From NCBI GenBank assembly GCA_003952965.2, contig CM025853.1, forward strand, positions 6,352,981 to 6,416,980: a stretch of 64,000 nt of DNA. The letters are read 5' to 3'. A program made the position numbers and the translations under genes. Origin of the DNA: Morella rubra. Taxonomy: Eukaryota; Streptophyta; Magnoliopsida; Fagales; Myricaceae. Shown piece after piece: positions 44,620-58,800 of the stretch (its first letter is position 1; every line of letters begins with the position of its first letter). Below the pieces are notes generated by a model that was not told where the DNA came from, searched no databases, and worked only from the letters and a program-made list of their open reading frames with translations.

Positions 44620-46335
44620 ACTTAACAAACAAAGGCAAAACAGATTGTGATGGAAAGTTTTGATCATAATGAGTAGTGAAAAAATACTGATTTTCCACAA
44701 AAACGACATTTCGAGAAATACGAGTTCTACGAAGGTGAGGATCATAACAGATGAATCCTTTTGGGAAACAGAATAGCCTAGAAAAGCACACTTAACCGAC
44801 TGAGCTGTGAGTTTAGTGCGTTCATGAGCTGGGAGATGAACAAAGCAGACACAACCAAAAGTACGAAGATTAGAATACTGCGGAGCATAACCAAATAAAC
44901 GGAGGAAAGGAGATACATTGCCCAAGGATGGAGAAGGTAAGAGGTTGATGAGGTGAACAGCTGTGGAGAGAGCTTCACACTAGAAGCGAGATGGCACGGA
45001 GGACTCAAGAAGAAATGTGCGGACAACATCTAGGAGATGGCGATTCTTTCTCTCAACCACACTATTTTGTTGTGGTGTGGATGGGTAAGATCGCTGATAA
45101 ATGGTTCTTTTAGTTTGAAGGAATTCCTGAAAAACATTATACATGTATTCTCCCCCATTATCAGAACGCAGAACTTTTATCTTAGCAGAAAATTGAGTTT
45201 CTAGATGAGCACAGAAAATTTTGAACACAGAGAAAACCTTCGCCTTTAGAATGGAGAAAATATATCCAAGTGAATCTACTATAATCATCAATGAAGGTGA
45301 CAAAATATTTGTAATGGGCATGAGAGATTACAGGTGACATGCCCCACACATCACTATGTATCAATTCAAAAGGTCAAACTTCATGAGGAGTGTGAGTTGG
45401 AAAAGGCAGAGTTTTGCTTTTTCCAAGTTTACAGGAATTGCAATCAAAATGAATAGCACTAAGCGAATGTGATTCTTTATTCCCAAGTAAACCAAAATGT
45501 AACAAACTATGAAGTACATGAGTATTTGGATGCCCTAAGCATTTATGCCACATTCAGTTATCAAGTTGAACAAAATGACGAGAAATAAAATTCAAAGGTA
45601 ATGGAGATAAGGGTAGATGCAGAGGAAAAAGACGTCCCACTTTAGGCCCCTTCGCGATCATCCTCCCGGATACTTGATCCTGCACAACACAACCAGATTG
45701 AGAAAATTGAACGTGACAACCATTGTCAACCAACTGACCCACGGAAACAAGATTAGTAGAAAGACCAGGAGAAACAAAAACATTTGTTAATGAAGGAGAA
45801 ACATCACCAACAGCAATGATAGACAAAGGACTGCCATCAGCAGTACGTATCTTGAGATTTCCTGTATACTTTTGGACATTGTAAGAGGAACAATACTATT
45901 GGTCATATGGTGGGAAGCTCCAGAATCAAAATACCAAGGTTGTGAGAATGAAATTTTTTACCTGATACCCCTAATGCAGAGAATGCAGAAACAATCATTT
46001 GTTGAATCATTTATGGAGTTATAGACTGAATGGGACTTGGAACATGCGGTGTAGGAGAAGCAGTATTTGCAGAGCTAGAAGCACTCGAAGAGTCAACTGA
46101 GACATTGTAGGCTTTTTCTGATTTCTTTGGAGGTCGGATAGAGCACTCCTTGATGATGTGGCCAGGTTTTTTGCAATAATTGCAAAACTTTTTGGTGAGA
46201 CATCCCAATTAAGCTCAGAATTAATTGACCAACATTTCTATACCCATTTCCAGCCCACTGGAAGCATGAACAGTACTCAATGTCCCTCCCGCGGTTTCTG
46301 GTGTCCCCTTGCACAGCATAAGACCACAGCGAAAT
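44620..46335 (-). pseudogene. Inverted Copia pol fragment (protease-integrase), readable island
   Basis: Read on the minus strand it gives CNYCKKPGHIIKEC (near 46180), protease sequence (45554-45826), integrase pieces with LRSDNGGEY and STPQQNSVVERKNR (44980-45321) and the region after integrase (44605-44925). It matches copy 2 at 39450-41000 but with scattered base substitutions as well as indels (for example GVAERK to SVVERK), more than separate copies 1 and 2. It may be a related but distinct Copia copy. No continuous frame remains. Confidence 0.75.
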
Positions 46336-48490
46336 CATGGAGATAGCAGAAGAGGTATTGACGCTGTGTTCTCATATGTCCCTATGTTGTCCAAAAGATA
46401 AGAAGACACGTGCTCATTTACGAAAAGAGTATCGATATTATGACATGCACTCCAAATTGCTGGAACAGTCTCTCTTTCAATGCAGAGTTAGATCTTGATG
46501 GCTTCAATTAATCAGATCGGAATATGTTTTTCATGAAGAAACTGTCTCTCTTATTGTTTCACGCATGAATCCCACTCCTAAACAATGCAAATATAAAATC
46601 AGCAAAGACGTTAGGAAACCGAAATAGGGATAATTAGACAAATGGCACAACTCTAAAAAATCACACATATTATCCCATATCTACAAAGAACATGCGATCA
46701 GTTTCATACATCAATCCAATAGATTCATGAAAGTAGAATGATAATCTAGAGATTTGGAGAGATTGGTCCTGGTTAAGAGTTGATAAACTCAAGCGCTATT
46801 TAGAGAGAACCGATGTATCTTGCTTAAGCGGATTTTTGCTGCTGACTATAGAGCGATTCTTCACCGGTAGTCCGTGTCCACAGGATTTCGAACATTTAGT
46901 GATTCTGTATTCCTGGCCAAACTTTCTATAAGCAGTTTTAGTTATGAAATTGAAGATCCTCAGAAACAATATTTTCGGTCAACCGACCGAAATCCAGGAC
47001 ATCCTCTGAAAGCAGTCCTGGCACACCCACTTCACACTGTTGCTCTTTTCTCTTATCTGGCCTCTACAACATCACCCCATAGCCACTTGTCGCCTTTTTC
47101 TCCATCTCTTATCAGTGCCCAAAACTTTAAACTGAAAAAGCCCCAAGAGCTCGATAATAATTTTTTTGCCATTCAAAGGCGGACTAAACGAATGACATAC
47201 AGCACTTAGTGAGAGTCATGAGACAATACAAAGAGAAGATCACTCATCCATTTTTAGGCCACAAATCAATGAATATCCCCCAACAAGGGTTAACACCCCA
47301 TAAGTAAATTATGTCCTCGTTTTTACTACCATACGTTGAATAAGAGATATGTAGTATCCAAGAATTTTCACAAAATGCCAAACACTTCATGATTGGAAAA
47401 TATGCGGTCACGTGAAAATTCTGCATGTGTAACAGCATGACGAGCGAATCTGCACGTTGTCTTTTCTCTATAGCCGATGTAACACCACTAGTGAAGTATA
47501 TGCCACTGTAGCCAGCCACTTAGTTGAATCTGCACAGTTGGTAGAGTACTCCAACCAGAGAACCAACAAGTCTCAGTCAGCGTGCTCTTAAGCCAACAGA
47601 ATAATGTGCCCAAAAAGAAGTTCAATAAAACCCACATCGTTGGCAATAATATCATCCGCTGGAAAAAAAATCAGCCACCCAGCTCCTAAGAAAAATAGCA
47701 CCTCTAGCGTGCGTTTTAGCAGCGTACAGATCAGATATACAAACACCATGAAGGAGAAAGTCACAGAGCTGCGAGATCAAACGAAATGGCCAAACAGCCA
47801 AATCTAGCCCAAGGACTGAGATGTTCGCAACGAAGCCAAGAAGCATTGTCGGCAACACCGAGATCGACAGCACCCATAACGAGAAAAGATCTATGCTGAA
47901 ATAAAGCCCCAATAGCTGCTGGACAACGACGGGAGCCCAAGCCCACCAGGAGCACCCAGCCAGAAACAGCGGCTCTACAACACACACCCCGACGAAATAA
48001 GAACTCGCTCAGCACGCCAATACTTGCCATTAAAACCTGTCAGGGTAGTTTCGAAAGGTCTTGATCATGACTAGTAGTCCCGTTGAAAAAAGAGTAGCGA
48101 GTAAGCTCGAAGATCGTGAGAGCATAAACTCAGTTTATGATAAATGGGACTCCTGACTAACCTATGATCACTCTCTAACGTATGAGATTTGGAGAATTAA
48201 TCTCGTGTACTTTTATGTCCTGTTGACAACCTTCATAATTATATTAGAGAACACTCTTTTTACTTTACATAGATATACAGCTAAGGAGACCTAAAAAGGC
48301 TATTACAATGCAAATGAATATGAGGGGAATCAAGCTATACAAGAAAAATCGGGGAGGATATTGGTCATACGTAGCGAAACTATCAGAATAATGAAAATTT
48401 GACATGACCATAAATTGGCAGGCTATGCTTTCCCATTGACAGCAGAGATGTGAATACTACATATAGCAAGTTCCATTAGACTGTGTGGCA
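46336..48490 (-). other. Degraded inverted Copia gag, leader and LTR
   Basis: Words from the reverse complement of 37660-39370 remain (GGAGAGATTGGTCCTGGTTAAG, CCACTTCACACTGTTGCTC, ACGACGGGAGCCCAAGCCC) separated by many indels. The LTR would lie at about 48130-48440. No coding frame is usable. Confidence 0.6.
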
Positions 48491-51411
48491 GGATTATTCA
48501 TTGTGGATCTATGTGATGTCTGGGTTTCCTTCAGGCTGCAAAAGGGTCCCCGCCGGCACTCAAGATCCCGCATGAGTTCACCCTAAACATGGTGATAATC
48601 CCACAAGGAATGCCAAAACAACGACCGGTCAATCTTCTAAATTCTTTTTCTATTGAGTGTACTAACTAAAAATCACGCACTTGCCGTTATAATGAGAATC
48701 AGAAACAGTCAATTCCCAAATTATTCTGCGAGTGCAGATCTGAACATTCGGTACCTCCCTCCTTTAAGTTTACAATCAATCGATAATTTAGTTTACCTAA
48801 TATCAGCATTTTGTCATCGCAGAGCGGTTACAGGATGCCTTCTGTGCCATAGGATTACTCATTGAAAGAGGAAGGAGAAAATTATTTCAGTATGCCAGAA
48901 TATAGTTGAGATTAAGAAAAAAATGCAGGAGCATGTGGAGGTCCCCTCTAGCTCAATGTAACTGATTTCTGCAGACCGAGAGAATTACAGCGCTGTCCGT
49001 GGGTTACTGGTAGTTCATTTTCAACCAACATTCAGTCCATGCACACCCCTAACATCAAATACAAGATCAAACTCCAGCTGAAATGCGAACTTTTCGCGAT
49101 CCTATGCATCCCAATTTACTCTTGTTATATTGGGTATTATATATATAATATATTAAGAGACTCAACAAATCCAATAATATTCAATGTCTGTAGTATTCTT
49201 CCTGATCTCACACGCTGATGAATTTTAAGTAGCATTGTTCGTCTTTAGGAGAAAAAAAATTTGTAGATATTTGAACTCAACCTCTCTAAAATTACATTAC
49301 TCCCAACATAATTACTTCTACACATTATTGATACGCATATACCATCTGCAACTATCTCTTTTTTTACAAACACTCAATACTATTAACTCAACAACTTTTA
49401 TATAAATACCAATAAAAACTCCAACTCAGCGTCTAAATATCTTCCCCACCATTTCTCTAAATATTTTCTTAAATCTTTACCAAAACGACATGCCCTTAGA
49501 GGCGCCTACCAAAACATTCTATAACTTTTATATCTTGTTGGTCTACTGATAAATTACAGACTCCTCCTTTCCCTCTCTTTGTTTTGTTCCTTTTCTTCTT
49601 CTGTGTCGAATATAGGGACACCCCTTACACATTATATTCTTTTCTTTCTAGTTAGGTCCTTTCTAGATTAACATTTCAGCACCTGTTTCGATGCCAACAT
49701 GCGTTCTCTTAGGGGTTTTGTAGCTTTGTGGGATTGAGATGTTTAATACTCCTTCTTCCAAGCTGAATGGGATCATCTAATCATCCAACTTGTCATATTG
49801 GTTATATTATTCTCCCTACCCAGAATACAGTAATGTTGAGAAAAATGTATTTTTCTATTACCAACTTCTTCATTCCTTTTGAGCCACTTCAATAATAATT
49901 AGTTTACATCAGCTGAAAGGATCAGGAAGGCTGTGAACTTGTTGCAAGGTAGAGAGACAGAAGCTCCATGTCACAAGTTTAACCTATTTAGAATTTAGTT
50001 CCCTCCTTTGATTGATCCCCTGCACATTTCTTGTTTTTTCTTTTTTCTTTGATAACCGATGTAAATCCACACACATAAGCAAGACAGCGACTTACATCAA
50101 ATGAGCTCACCTCAACTTCCGCTACATGGCGAGAGGGAAGAACGATGCTGGTACTGAGACTTAGAGCGCTCAAATCTAGACCCAATAGTACATATGAATT
50201 TTTCAGTGCCTCTAATTTAGGTGTGTTGACCATTTTCTGGTTCATTAAATTGGTAAATATATATACAAGTAATTGATGTTTCAATAGCTCACTTATTACT
50301 ACAAGACATTAGCATGATCCTTGTATAGCGAAGGGACCCTTTTTACTGGCTCGAGCATCTTCTGCCTAATATTGGATTGGCTAGAGTCTCTTTCAAGGGG
50401 AAGAGACAACCAAGTCCAATGTAGTCGAAAATCGAACCGGAAGCTATGACCACACAAGAGGCAATTCATTCATGCTCGACAGAAGTTTCTACATTTGTTT
50501 AGTGTTATTGTTTTATGATATTTTCAGATTGCAATCTGGGTATGAGACACGTAGGGCCCCCAAAAGCTTGGACAACTTAATCTGAACCCCAGATACTTTG
50601 AATTCACTAATAGTGACTATCTGTTCCAGATTTCCCCTCTGTGAATTACTAATCTTCACGTGTTGTAGATTATTGCCCGCTGATGCGGAAAGTAACTCAC
50701 TTATTCCTAGGTATAGTAAAACCAAAAACATATTGGCGGTTCTTTATTTGAAACACGAAAAATCTTGAAATTATTTCTGTAAAAATGTGTGATTTGTTGT
50801 AAACACAAATTGGTCAACGATAGGTGACTTCTCTTTATCTCATGAAACATTTAGCAGTAAATAATTTTTCTACCTGTTTGTTTATTAGGGACACCTATAA
50901 CAGTCCATTAGAAAATAATTTCTTTGAAAGTGAATGGACTCCTGTTTCAGGTGAGAGGGAGGATTTTCGTTTCTACGTACAGTCTAGTTAAGAACACCTG
51001 CAATTTTTCCTTGAACTTGATGAAACGAGTAGGCTGCCATCAAAGTTTAATCTTTAATATTGCTCACAAGTTTTAATGTATCCATAGGCCTGCCATTAAG
51101 TCAAAACCTCACCAGGTAGCGAGACCCCCGTCCTTAAAATTTGCAAGTACCAAACTAATTTCAGGTCATTATGATGCTTTGCTTGTTTGTATTCACTACT
51201 GAAGTTGGAGATTCCTATTGCATCACCCAAACTGATGCTAGCTAATGGAAAGACTTTTTTCCACCCGTTGACGGAGTATTATTCTATTTTGTACCTGCAG
51301 GTGACACAGCTCAGAATTGAAATAGAGGATGTTCAACGTGAGTATGACCGGATGGTGAGTGAATTACAATCCTTGGGAACATTGAAGGAGGAAAAAAAAG
51401 TACAGATGTAG
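48491..51411 (+). pseudogene. Degraded inverted copy of the MORC-like exons (copy 3)
   Basis: Traces of all five exons occur in order on the plus strand: about 48491-48752 (with an inserted stretch), 48850-48985, 49912-49955, 50555-50590 and 51301-51411. Only the last is intact: after a CTGCAG acceptor it encodes VTQLRIEIEDVQREYD and the same C-terminus and stop as copies 1 and 2. The others have frameshifts or missing bases. The abrupt change from perfect to poor matching suggests uneven sequence quality more than natural decay. Confidence 0.65.
49250..49495. mobile_element. Inverted, degraded copy of the Tourist-like MITE
   Basis: The end CAAAACGACATGCCC followed by TTA at 49496 and the interior (CAACAACTTTTATATAAATACC) match the reverse complement of 22631-22854. 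The other end is not recognisable. Confidence 0.55.
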
Positions 51412-52780
51412 GTACTATTTTTTGTTTTCCTCCAAACTTTTTTGTTTGAGGGTTTAGCCCAGCTATAGACGATTAATCATACGATAATCGGAGGTAGAGA
51501 AGTTTTATCGGGGCATGGGGTGCTATCTTAATTACAAAGCAAGAGATCCTCTCAATGAGCTTTTCTTTGTTTAACAGGTTTTGTTGTACTTTAGGCCTAC
51601 CTTATTATTCGCTCTTATACACTGTTAAATCGATTAGCGCATATGCCCCGGTCCAATCTCCCTATTTCGATTGCTGGAACCTCTCTCTCCTCATCCCGCA
51701 AATGGAAGCATCACTTTGCAATGCTGGTGACTTTGTTTTCGGACAAATCCCTTACCCTATCCTCCCTCCTGTAAAGACATATGAGCCTTTTATGATTTTT
51801 CCCAGATTTGAAAGCTAGCGTAAGGATCATAGTGTAGCTACGTTACATATACGAATCTGTCGTTTGTCTGACAAATCTGCTGAGAGGGCATTGCTATCAC
51901 CCTGTTCGGTGGACTCTAAATAACTTACGAAATTCGATGAGTCAGGACTTCAAAAACCAGGTAAAACATTCCCCTACTTACTGTTCAAGGGAGTGATCCC
52001 CGAATCTTTGTATCCTTGTTCTGATGACTTGAGATGGCAATAGATCAGCGTTCGCTTCTCTCCTATGTTCTCTACCTTTTTTGGTTTTTCCTATCGTAAA
52101 TATTAAAGCATGTCTTGGCCATTGATCCTTCTAACCCGCATGAACAAACCGTGTCTGCTAGGGTTATTGGTAGTTGAACTTATGCTTATTCATTTGTTTT
52201 TTTAACGGCAGGTAGTATTGGAACCGAAGATGTGGAGATTATACATCTTCAATATGTTTGTTGGATATTTTCTGCGTCAGTAGTATTATTCGTAGAAACA
52301 TATTAGTCAGGTCAATCTATGTGATTAATGAGAATTTCGGAATTCATCTGTTTTTCTCATGACGCAAAATGGCAACATTTCAAGTTTACTGCCTAGAAAG
52401 ATATGTTATTCTATGCGTAACTTCAGTGTCATTAAATTGATGTTTTGCATAATATGTTGCGACCCGTAAAACGACGATAACTGAACCCCAAATATAATGA
52501 GCCCGTCTTCGGATAGGCCCTAGGGTTTATGAGCTCTAAGCCTTCTGGGCCGTCAGTGACCATGTTGTGAATCTATTATATAGTTTGCCCCTCGCAAACT
52601 ATAATGATGACAATCTTAGTGATTTGGGCATTTTTCTTTTTTCTAATTCCAGTTGATGAGGTTATACGTCATGGGTGAAAATTCATATGCCGCAAATTTA
52701 GGTTTTTTGTTTTTGTTTTTGCTTACGCCTTAGTAACAAAAGATGGAGTAATATTTCATTTCACGACAAAGAAGAATTAC
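51412..52780. other. Degraded inverted 3' flank
   Basis: Indel-rich match to the reverse complement of 19906-21018 (for example AGGAGCTTTTC, TTTACTTTAGGCCT-like words). No gene is visible; the 87-codon frame at 51555-51818 is a by-product. Confidence 0.5.
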
Positions 52781-53045
52781 ACAAAATCAGGTCCTTTACA
52801 AACATAACTCAATAGGCCGGAATTTGGCCCTGGATTTGGGCCAACAGCTCGAGGTCTAAATAGAGAAAGTGGACCAAAGGTCCAGATAACATTATAGGAC
52901 AAAAGGCCTGACTAACATAAAGCCGCCTGAGGTGGCAATGCCCACCGGAGGAGAGGTTGAAGACTGCATTTCTCCTCTCCTTAGCGCCCTTTTCCTCTTT
53001 TGCTTCTGAATAAAATGGTCCATGGACCATTTTTCGTTAGTTTCT
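52781..53045 (-). repeat. Inverted retroelement-like tail, near-perfect island
   Basis: Reverse complement of 19580-19850 with the 73-codon frame unchanged (52809-53030) and the 22-bp palindrome at 53012-53033. Confidence 0.7.
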
Positions 53046-53269
53046 TAGTAGAATGTATACATTATTTCATCATAAAATGTCCAATTTTGGCAGATTGTAG
53101 AAGCGTCAAGCATCTTCAGAGAAGTAGAGAGGAATAATAATAAAATAAAGCAAAGAAAAAGCAAAGTAAAAAGAATGTGTGTTAATCAAAAATTGAGGAA
53201 GATATTAGGTGTATATTAGAGATGTGGCATTATTAGTCCTCAACACGTGATTTCTCTTCAATCACTGAA

Positions 53270-54640
53270 CAAATTAATGGAGGAATATATTTTATAAAAA
53301 GAAACATTAATATACGGCTATCTCGGTTCTTACTTCTATCAATAAACATTAAAGAAGTAACCCGGCCTCTACAATATGCGATGCCCTCCCTCTACAATAA
53401 TATTTTGCCCGGTTGCAGTGTGCATGCGTGGTGAACACACATCATTCGTGAACAGCTTCATAGTTGGAACCCTTTATAAACCCTCAACCAAACCCTCATT
53501 CACGGCCTCCTCTTCTTCCACCCCTGCTTGATCTTCTTCCCTATTTTATGGTATGCTCAATGTTTTCTCGAGCATCTTCTGCTTCTGCTTCGTTTCTTTT
53601 ATAGTCGAACAGTTTTTAAGATAATTGATAATTTATTAGCCTACTATATTATATGCTTTTAAAATTGAATAACACCTTAATATATATGATTTCCGAGCGT
53701 ATCATTTTTTATGCGCTCGCTAACGTACTAATTCAATACTTTTGGTGCAAAAAACTCCCATCCGCTTGTGACTACTTGCTGAGCATAGCGGCCATCTTTT
53801 GCACAGATCAACTAAAAAAGAAGTACCATCAATTTGTATGTGCTTTTTTTGCTGCTTCTATAAGTGGTCCATGTGTTGCTTTGATGCACAAGACTCTTTT
53901 AGATTACATGTCAGCTTACATTCCAACAATAACCTTTTAATTTTTTTTTTTTCTTGTTTTTTTCTTTTCTTCCTTTCCTTTTTCTACTTTCTATCGGTTT
54001 CGAGAGATGAATAATTTTATAGCTCGAATGTGCTTTTTTTAAAAGGTCAATCATGATGTTAAAAATCAAGGGCACAAACTGGTGAGAAAGATAGAGGGCC
54101 CATGGTCCTGCCGTTTAGAAGGACCTAGATGTAATGACGTATAGGTAAGGTGAATATAAATATTTTTTGTGTCTGTTTTTTTTTTTTTTACATTTCAGAG
54201 CTTTAAATCCATTGGTCAATATTAAGATGAGTTCCCAATTTATGATACGTTTTTGCACAATTTTAGAGGGTGTGAAAAAAGTTGTGCGTATACGAGATTC
54301 TGGTTTGTTAATGGACCCTATGGGCTCCAAGTCTACAGTCTTTTTAGCCCATGAAAAACTCGTTAATGAGAGAGGCCTGTATGATTGGGCCGGAAGGAGT
54401 GGATTCACCCTGGCCCACGTATGATCTTTTCCTGGACACCAGCCTTTAGACCCAAGTCTGAATCTCCTCTTTCTTCATTAGTTCCCAGAAAAGGAAAGCC
54501 AAGAAAGATGATGATGGGGAAGAAATCGACGGTGGAGAAATAGTTTCTAAGCAAAGTCTTACCTCGTTCTAAACGAATGTAAAACAAAATTGGAAAAAAA
54601 AAAAAATTAAATCATCCTAATTAACTTAAGAAGACTCTAT
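53270..54640 (-). repeat. Inverted repeat-unit island, hybrid of U2 and U0
   Basis: The stretch 53270-53540 matches U2 (TATA-like box on the plus strand at 53473-53480). From about 53560 to 54480 the sequence instead matches U0 (for example TATCATTTTTTATGCGCTCG, GGGCCGGAAGGAGTGGATTC, CTGGACACCAGCCTTTAGAC as in 10130-10990). Near 54500 it returns to U2-like words (AAGCCAAGAAAGATGATGATG). By position U2 is expected throughout. Confidence 0.7.
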
Positions 54641-54884
54641 CAAGAGGCTAATGTCATATAACAACTCTCTCATGTATTCGGACATATCTCAATCAGTACG
54701 CCATGTGGACAAAGTAATTCCGTGCGACCTCCTCATTGAGATTGCCATTACTCTCTTAAGCCTGGCGAATGTTTTAGCTGTCAGTATTGTTTGCCTCTTG
54801 GGTTTAGAAAGACTTTTAAAGTACTTTAAAATTGATCCTTTGTTTCTATACTAATAGTTAATCAACATTCGGTTTGACGTGTAA

Positions 54885-55265
54885 GCTGGACTCCTTTTTA
54901 ATTAGTAGGCCTAATACGTGTAATATTCACTAAAAAATAAAATAGAATACGGAGTTAGATCTCGAATCTATACACGTAAGACCTTATACCACGAAATTAC
55001 CGTCTATTCTAAAAACTTAAGCTATTAAGAAGAGGTACATATTATTTAAATCATATTCTCTAATAGTTATATACTCCCACTTATTTATTTTTTTATCCAA
55101 ATATAAATGAAGTTATGAGCTAAATAATTAGTAGTCACTCAAGCTTGAATCTCTTTATTTACAAAAAAAACAAAAAAGGTACAATATTTGAAATATATGT
55201 ATTTCTTACCCAAGACACCTCTTGTTATTAAAAAACCAACAAAAAAAATATTGCTCCTATCTTTT
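54885..55265 (-). repeat. Inverted first block of U2, near-perfect island
   Basis: Reverse complement of about 17325-17720. It carries AAGACACCTCTTG, matching copy 1 (AGGTGTCTT) and not copy 2 (AGGGGTCTC). Confidence 0.75.
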
Positions 55266-58200
55266 AAGTTTTTTTTTCCTTGTGGCACCCTCTACTTACG
55301 TAGCAAGTGGATAATACTCTTATACACTATATGTCAGCTGCGATATTTTTCAAGTCCCGAAATACTGTAGTCCCCATCACAAGAGAATCGATTTCTGATC
55401 GGCATCCCATTTCCTCGGATGCAACCCCTCCCGACTCGCGCTCTCTTGCTATCTAATTAGTCTGGCATTGCATGCGTTGGTCCACTTATTTATAGTTTTT
55501 TCTGTCTTAGCTCTCCCATAGTCGGACCTGCTAAGCAACTAGAGGTGGAAAATGTAAAAGGAGAAGATTGAGTTTCGAACTATATTGCAATGTAAAACTT
55601 TCATTGTCATCTCTCTTTCTCTTTCTCTGCTCTTCTAGGACCCAAGATTAAAGAGTCCACCACTCCATTCTTGAATATTCTACTGACTTTAACTCTATGA
55701 GCTTACTCCTCCTACACTCCTACAACATATTCTCTCTCCCACCAATGTTAGCACTCCATCACCTATTTCATCTCTTTGGTAATCAGAGACTTTTTCCAAT
55801 CCATTACACTAAATTGCTATGTTTGCACCACTGAATAACAAAAACCAATAATCTTTTCATTACGCTAGTGAAATAAATTTCACTTGAACATAATCAATTT
55901 TCTCATTGTTCCTAAGTAATCATTGATTTTTTTCCTTTTTATTTTTATCTAAGAACAGTCACTTTGATGGAGATAACCAATATATATTCCCATAGTATTA
56001 TAAAGCACTTTCAGCTTCCTACCAAATTAGTAAAGTGATTTTGATCCAATGATATGCAATAACGTATTGAAGATTATTTTTTTACCATAATATGTGTTCT
56101 GTGTTAATTAATTTTTATTCCAAAACTTCAGCTTCAATTCAAAACCAAAACTAAAACTTATATAAAAACATAATTAGAAGTTTCATTTAAAAAAAATATT
56201 GTGGATTTTATTTTTTATAACTATATATTTACGTAGATTAATTATAGGTTTTGTTTTAAATGATGAGAGTTTTATAGTATTTTTTTTATATGAGTTGAAA
56301 GTGTAAGATATGATTTATTTATTTTAAAAAAATAGTTATGATAGTTTTGGTGATAAATATGAGATGATGTATTTGTAGATTTTTTTTTGTTTCATAGTTC
56401 GTCCCTTTAAGATACCATAATCATTTTCCGTTACCTTAAACTTTAAGTTTAATTAGCAAAAATATATCTCCTTCTAACAATTATATTTTCTCACCCGTTA
56501 CTTTAAAAAACCATTAGCAGGGTGACGGCGTGACCTAATTGACGTTACCCCAAATGAGGAAAACGCCCTCAGCTTCTGCATAACCCGTCAAATTATTGCC
56601 CCTTGGCAAGCGAGCTCTGAAGCTAATTATGAAAGACTCGAATGGCTATCCTAAGCGAAAACAGGTACGAGGAGAGCCCTTGAGATTAACTATGAGATTG
56701 ACGGAGTGAAGGATTTTTCGACTGGCTGACAACCCAGAGGCCAAATAGTTGTGACCATCTAAGAACAATTATTTTGTACAGGAGTGCCTCCTTGTGAGAA
56801 TTTTTGTCTAATGTAGTGTGTATTGGGCGTAATTTGGTCCAAAAATTATTGCGAGACGTTGATATTTTACCCTGAATTCGTTGGATAGCAATTTAGTAGA
56901 GAGATCCGTTTCAAAGGGCGCGTCGGGCAATTTTCGCTGCGGTCGATTACTCTAGATTATAGATTCTCATAGTGGCTCACATTAAGTTTTAATGCACGTG
57001 ACAAATGGTATCTTACAATCAATATCGTAGCTAACCGTTAGAGCTTTGATGAGAAGAACAGAAATTGAAGAAGAACGGGGAAAAAAATAGGAATAGAAAT
57101 GAACTGAGAAGAGCCACTTTTAAGTCTTTTGTAATATAGGATCGTTTAGACTTTGTACAACCGGTTACCAGCTAAGTTCTGATTGGTGACTAAAAAATAA
57201 GTGGAGATTGATGGCCGCACCAGGCCAGACCGCTTGAGCATCCGAGCCATGAGTGCTGCGCCAAAATATTTCCCTTCTTTTTTATTAATGACGTGGTATT
57301 TTTGAACTCTCTACAATATTCAAGCTAATAAACAATGGGATTTCAAGAGTGTTAATTGCTCTCGATCGGAATAGTCTCCGGATACCTAAGTGACTGGGTG
57401 ATATTCATGTTCCATTCCGCATTTATACGTATCTGGGGCCTATAGGACGAGTTATCTTTTCAAAGCTATTTCCGCAGAACCCAAGAAATCGAAATTCCAC
57501 GCAAGCATAGCGATTACTGCTTGAGGTGGTCTTAATTGTCTAGTCCATTTCAAATTATTTCTTAAATCCTTATAACAGAATCAATATTCTTAAGACTTAC
57601 CCGAATACCATCTGAACCTACGGTTATCGCTGTTCACCTTGACTCATAGACTATATTAGATTTGATTAGAAATGTAAGAATAATCGTAAGGAGCCTAAAG
57701 CCTATGTAATGTCAAAGACAACGGGAGTAGACGCTGAGTGTTGCATCTTACATACCAATACTATATAAAATAATAAAATAAAGACAAAACTAGATTAAAA
57801 TAAGAACTAAGCCCAGACACGTTAGTGTGGTCTAAAGTTTATATGTAGTAAGATAAATACCCTTCTGTTATAGTTTGAATAGCATCATTAGTCACTTCAA
57901 ACACAAAACTGTTATTCAATCAGCGTATCATTCATAATAACCTCATCTTTGGAGAAAATATGGTTTACATTCATACAAAATTAAATGAAAAAGAAATTAT
58001 ATTCTATATAATAAGTAACATTATTTTATACAAGTCCATCTTGGTATCTATCAGTAACACCTTATTTTGAGAAAGATTGTGGAAAAGAAAGAACTCCTCT
58101 ATTCTTCATACGTTCCCCTACTCTACAATATTCATGTTTGTTGTTTATGTCAGTAGGGTTAGCGAGCGACAGAATCCATAGGTATGTATCCCAAATTTAT

Positions 58201-58439
58201 TTACCCATTTTGAACAGCTGTGAAGTTGGTAATCACTTTCAAAACCACCCTAAAACATCACCAAACCGATAAGTCTCATTGACACCCCCTCTCATATATA
58301 ATTCCACCACAAACTTTGATTTCTGTTTCTCTTCCCTATTTTATCCCTTGGTGTGAAAATGCTCTATTGTTTCCTCGTAGCCTCTTCTAGGCTTTCGTTG
58401 GCTGATTCCAATTAATTGGCTTGGTTTCATGCAGTAACG
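55266..58439. other. Degraded inverted sequence; no gene
   Basis: Faint matches to the reverse complement of 15660-17280 are present (CTCTTTCTCTTTCTCTGC, TTGCCCCTTGGCAAG). About 700 bp of very AT-rich sequence (55800-56500) has no counterpart in copies 1 and 2. Confidence 0.45.
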
Positions 58440-58800
58440 GAAACTGTCTTTTGTAGGGAAGTGAAAAAGTGATAATTTATTAACGTATATACTATGTTTT
58501 TAGGATAAATATCGAATAACACCTTAATATGATTTGCGAGCCTACCATTTTTTATGTTCTCGTCTAACATTTACGTACTAAAATACTTTTGGTGCAAAAA
58601 ACTCCCGTCCGCTTGTGAACACTTGCTGAGCATAGCGGTGTACTCATCTTGCACAAATCAAATGAAAAAAGAAGTACAATCAAAATTTTCGTGTGCTCTT
58701 GCTGCTTCTAAAGTGGATCCAAGGATCCCACCCGCCAATGCCTGTCTCACGCAACGTTTGTGCTTTGATGCTACGAGACTCTTGTAGATTACACATTCAA
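58440..58800 (-). repeat. Inverted U1 island with the conserved hairpin
   Basis: Reverse complement of about 15350-15640. The hairpin words GGTGCAAAAAACTCCCGTCC and TTGCACAAATC are present, and a short unrelated insertion (GGATCCAAGGATCCC) lies near 58718. Confidence 0.65.

Noticed and set aside
44620..45560. C-to-T (deamination-like) bias in the inverted Copia island
   Set aside because: A hand-aligned stretch showed mixed changes (G to A, C to A, T to A, T to C), not a clear bias.
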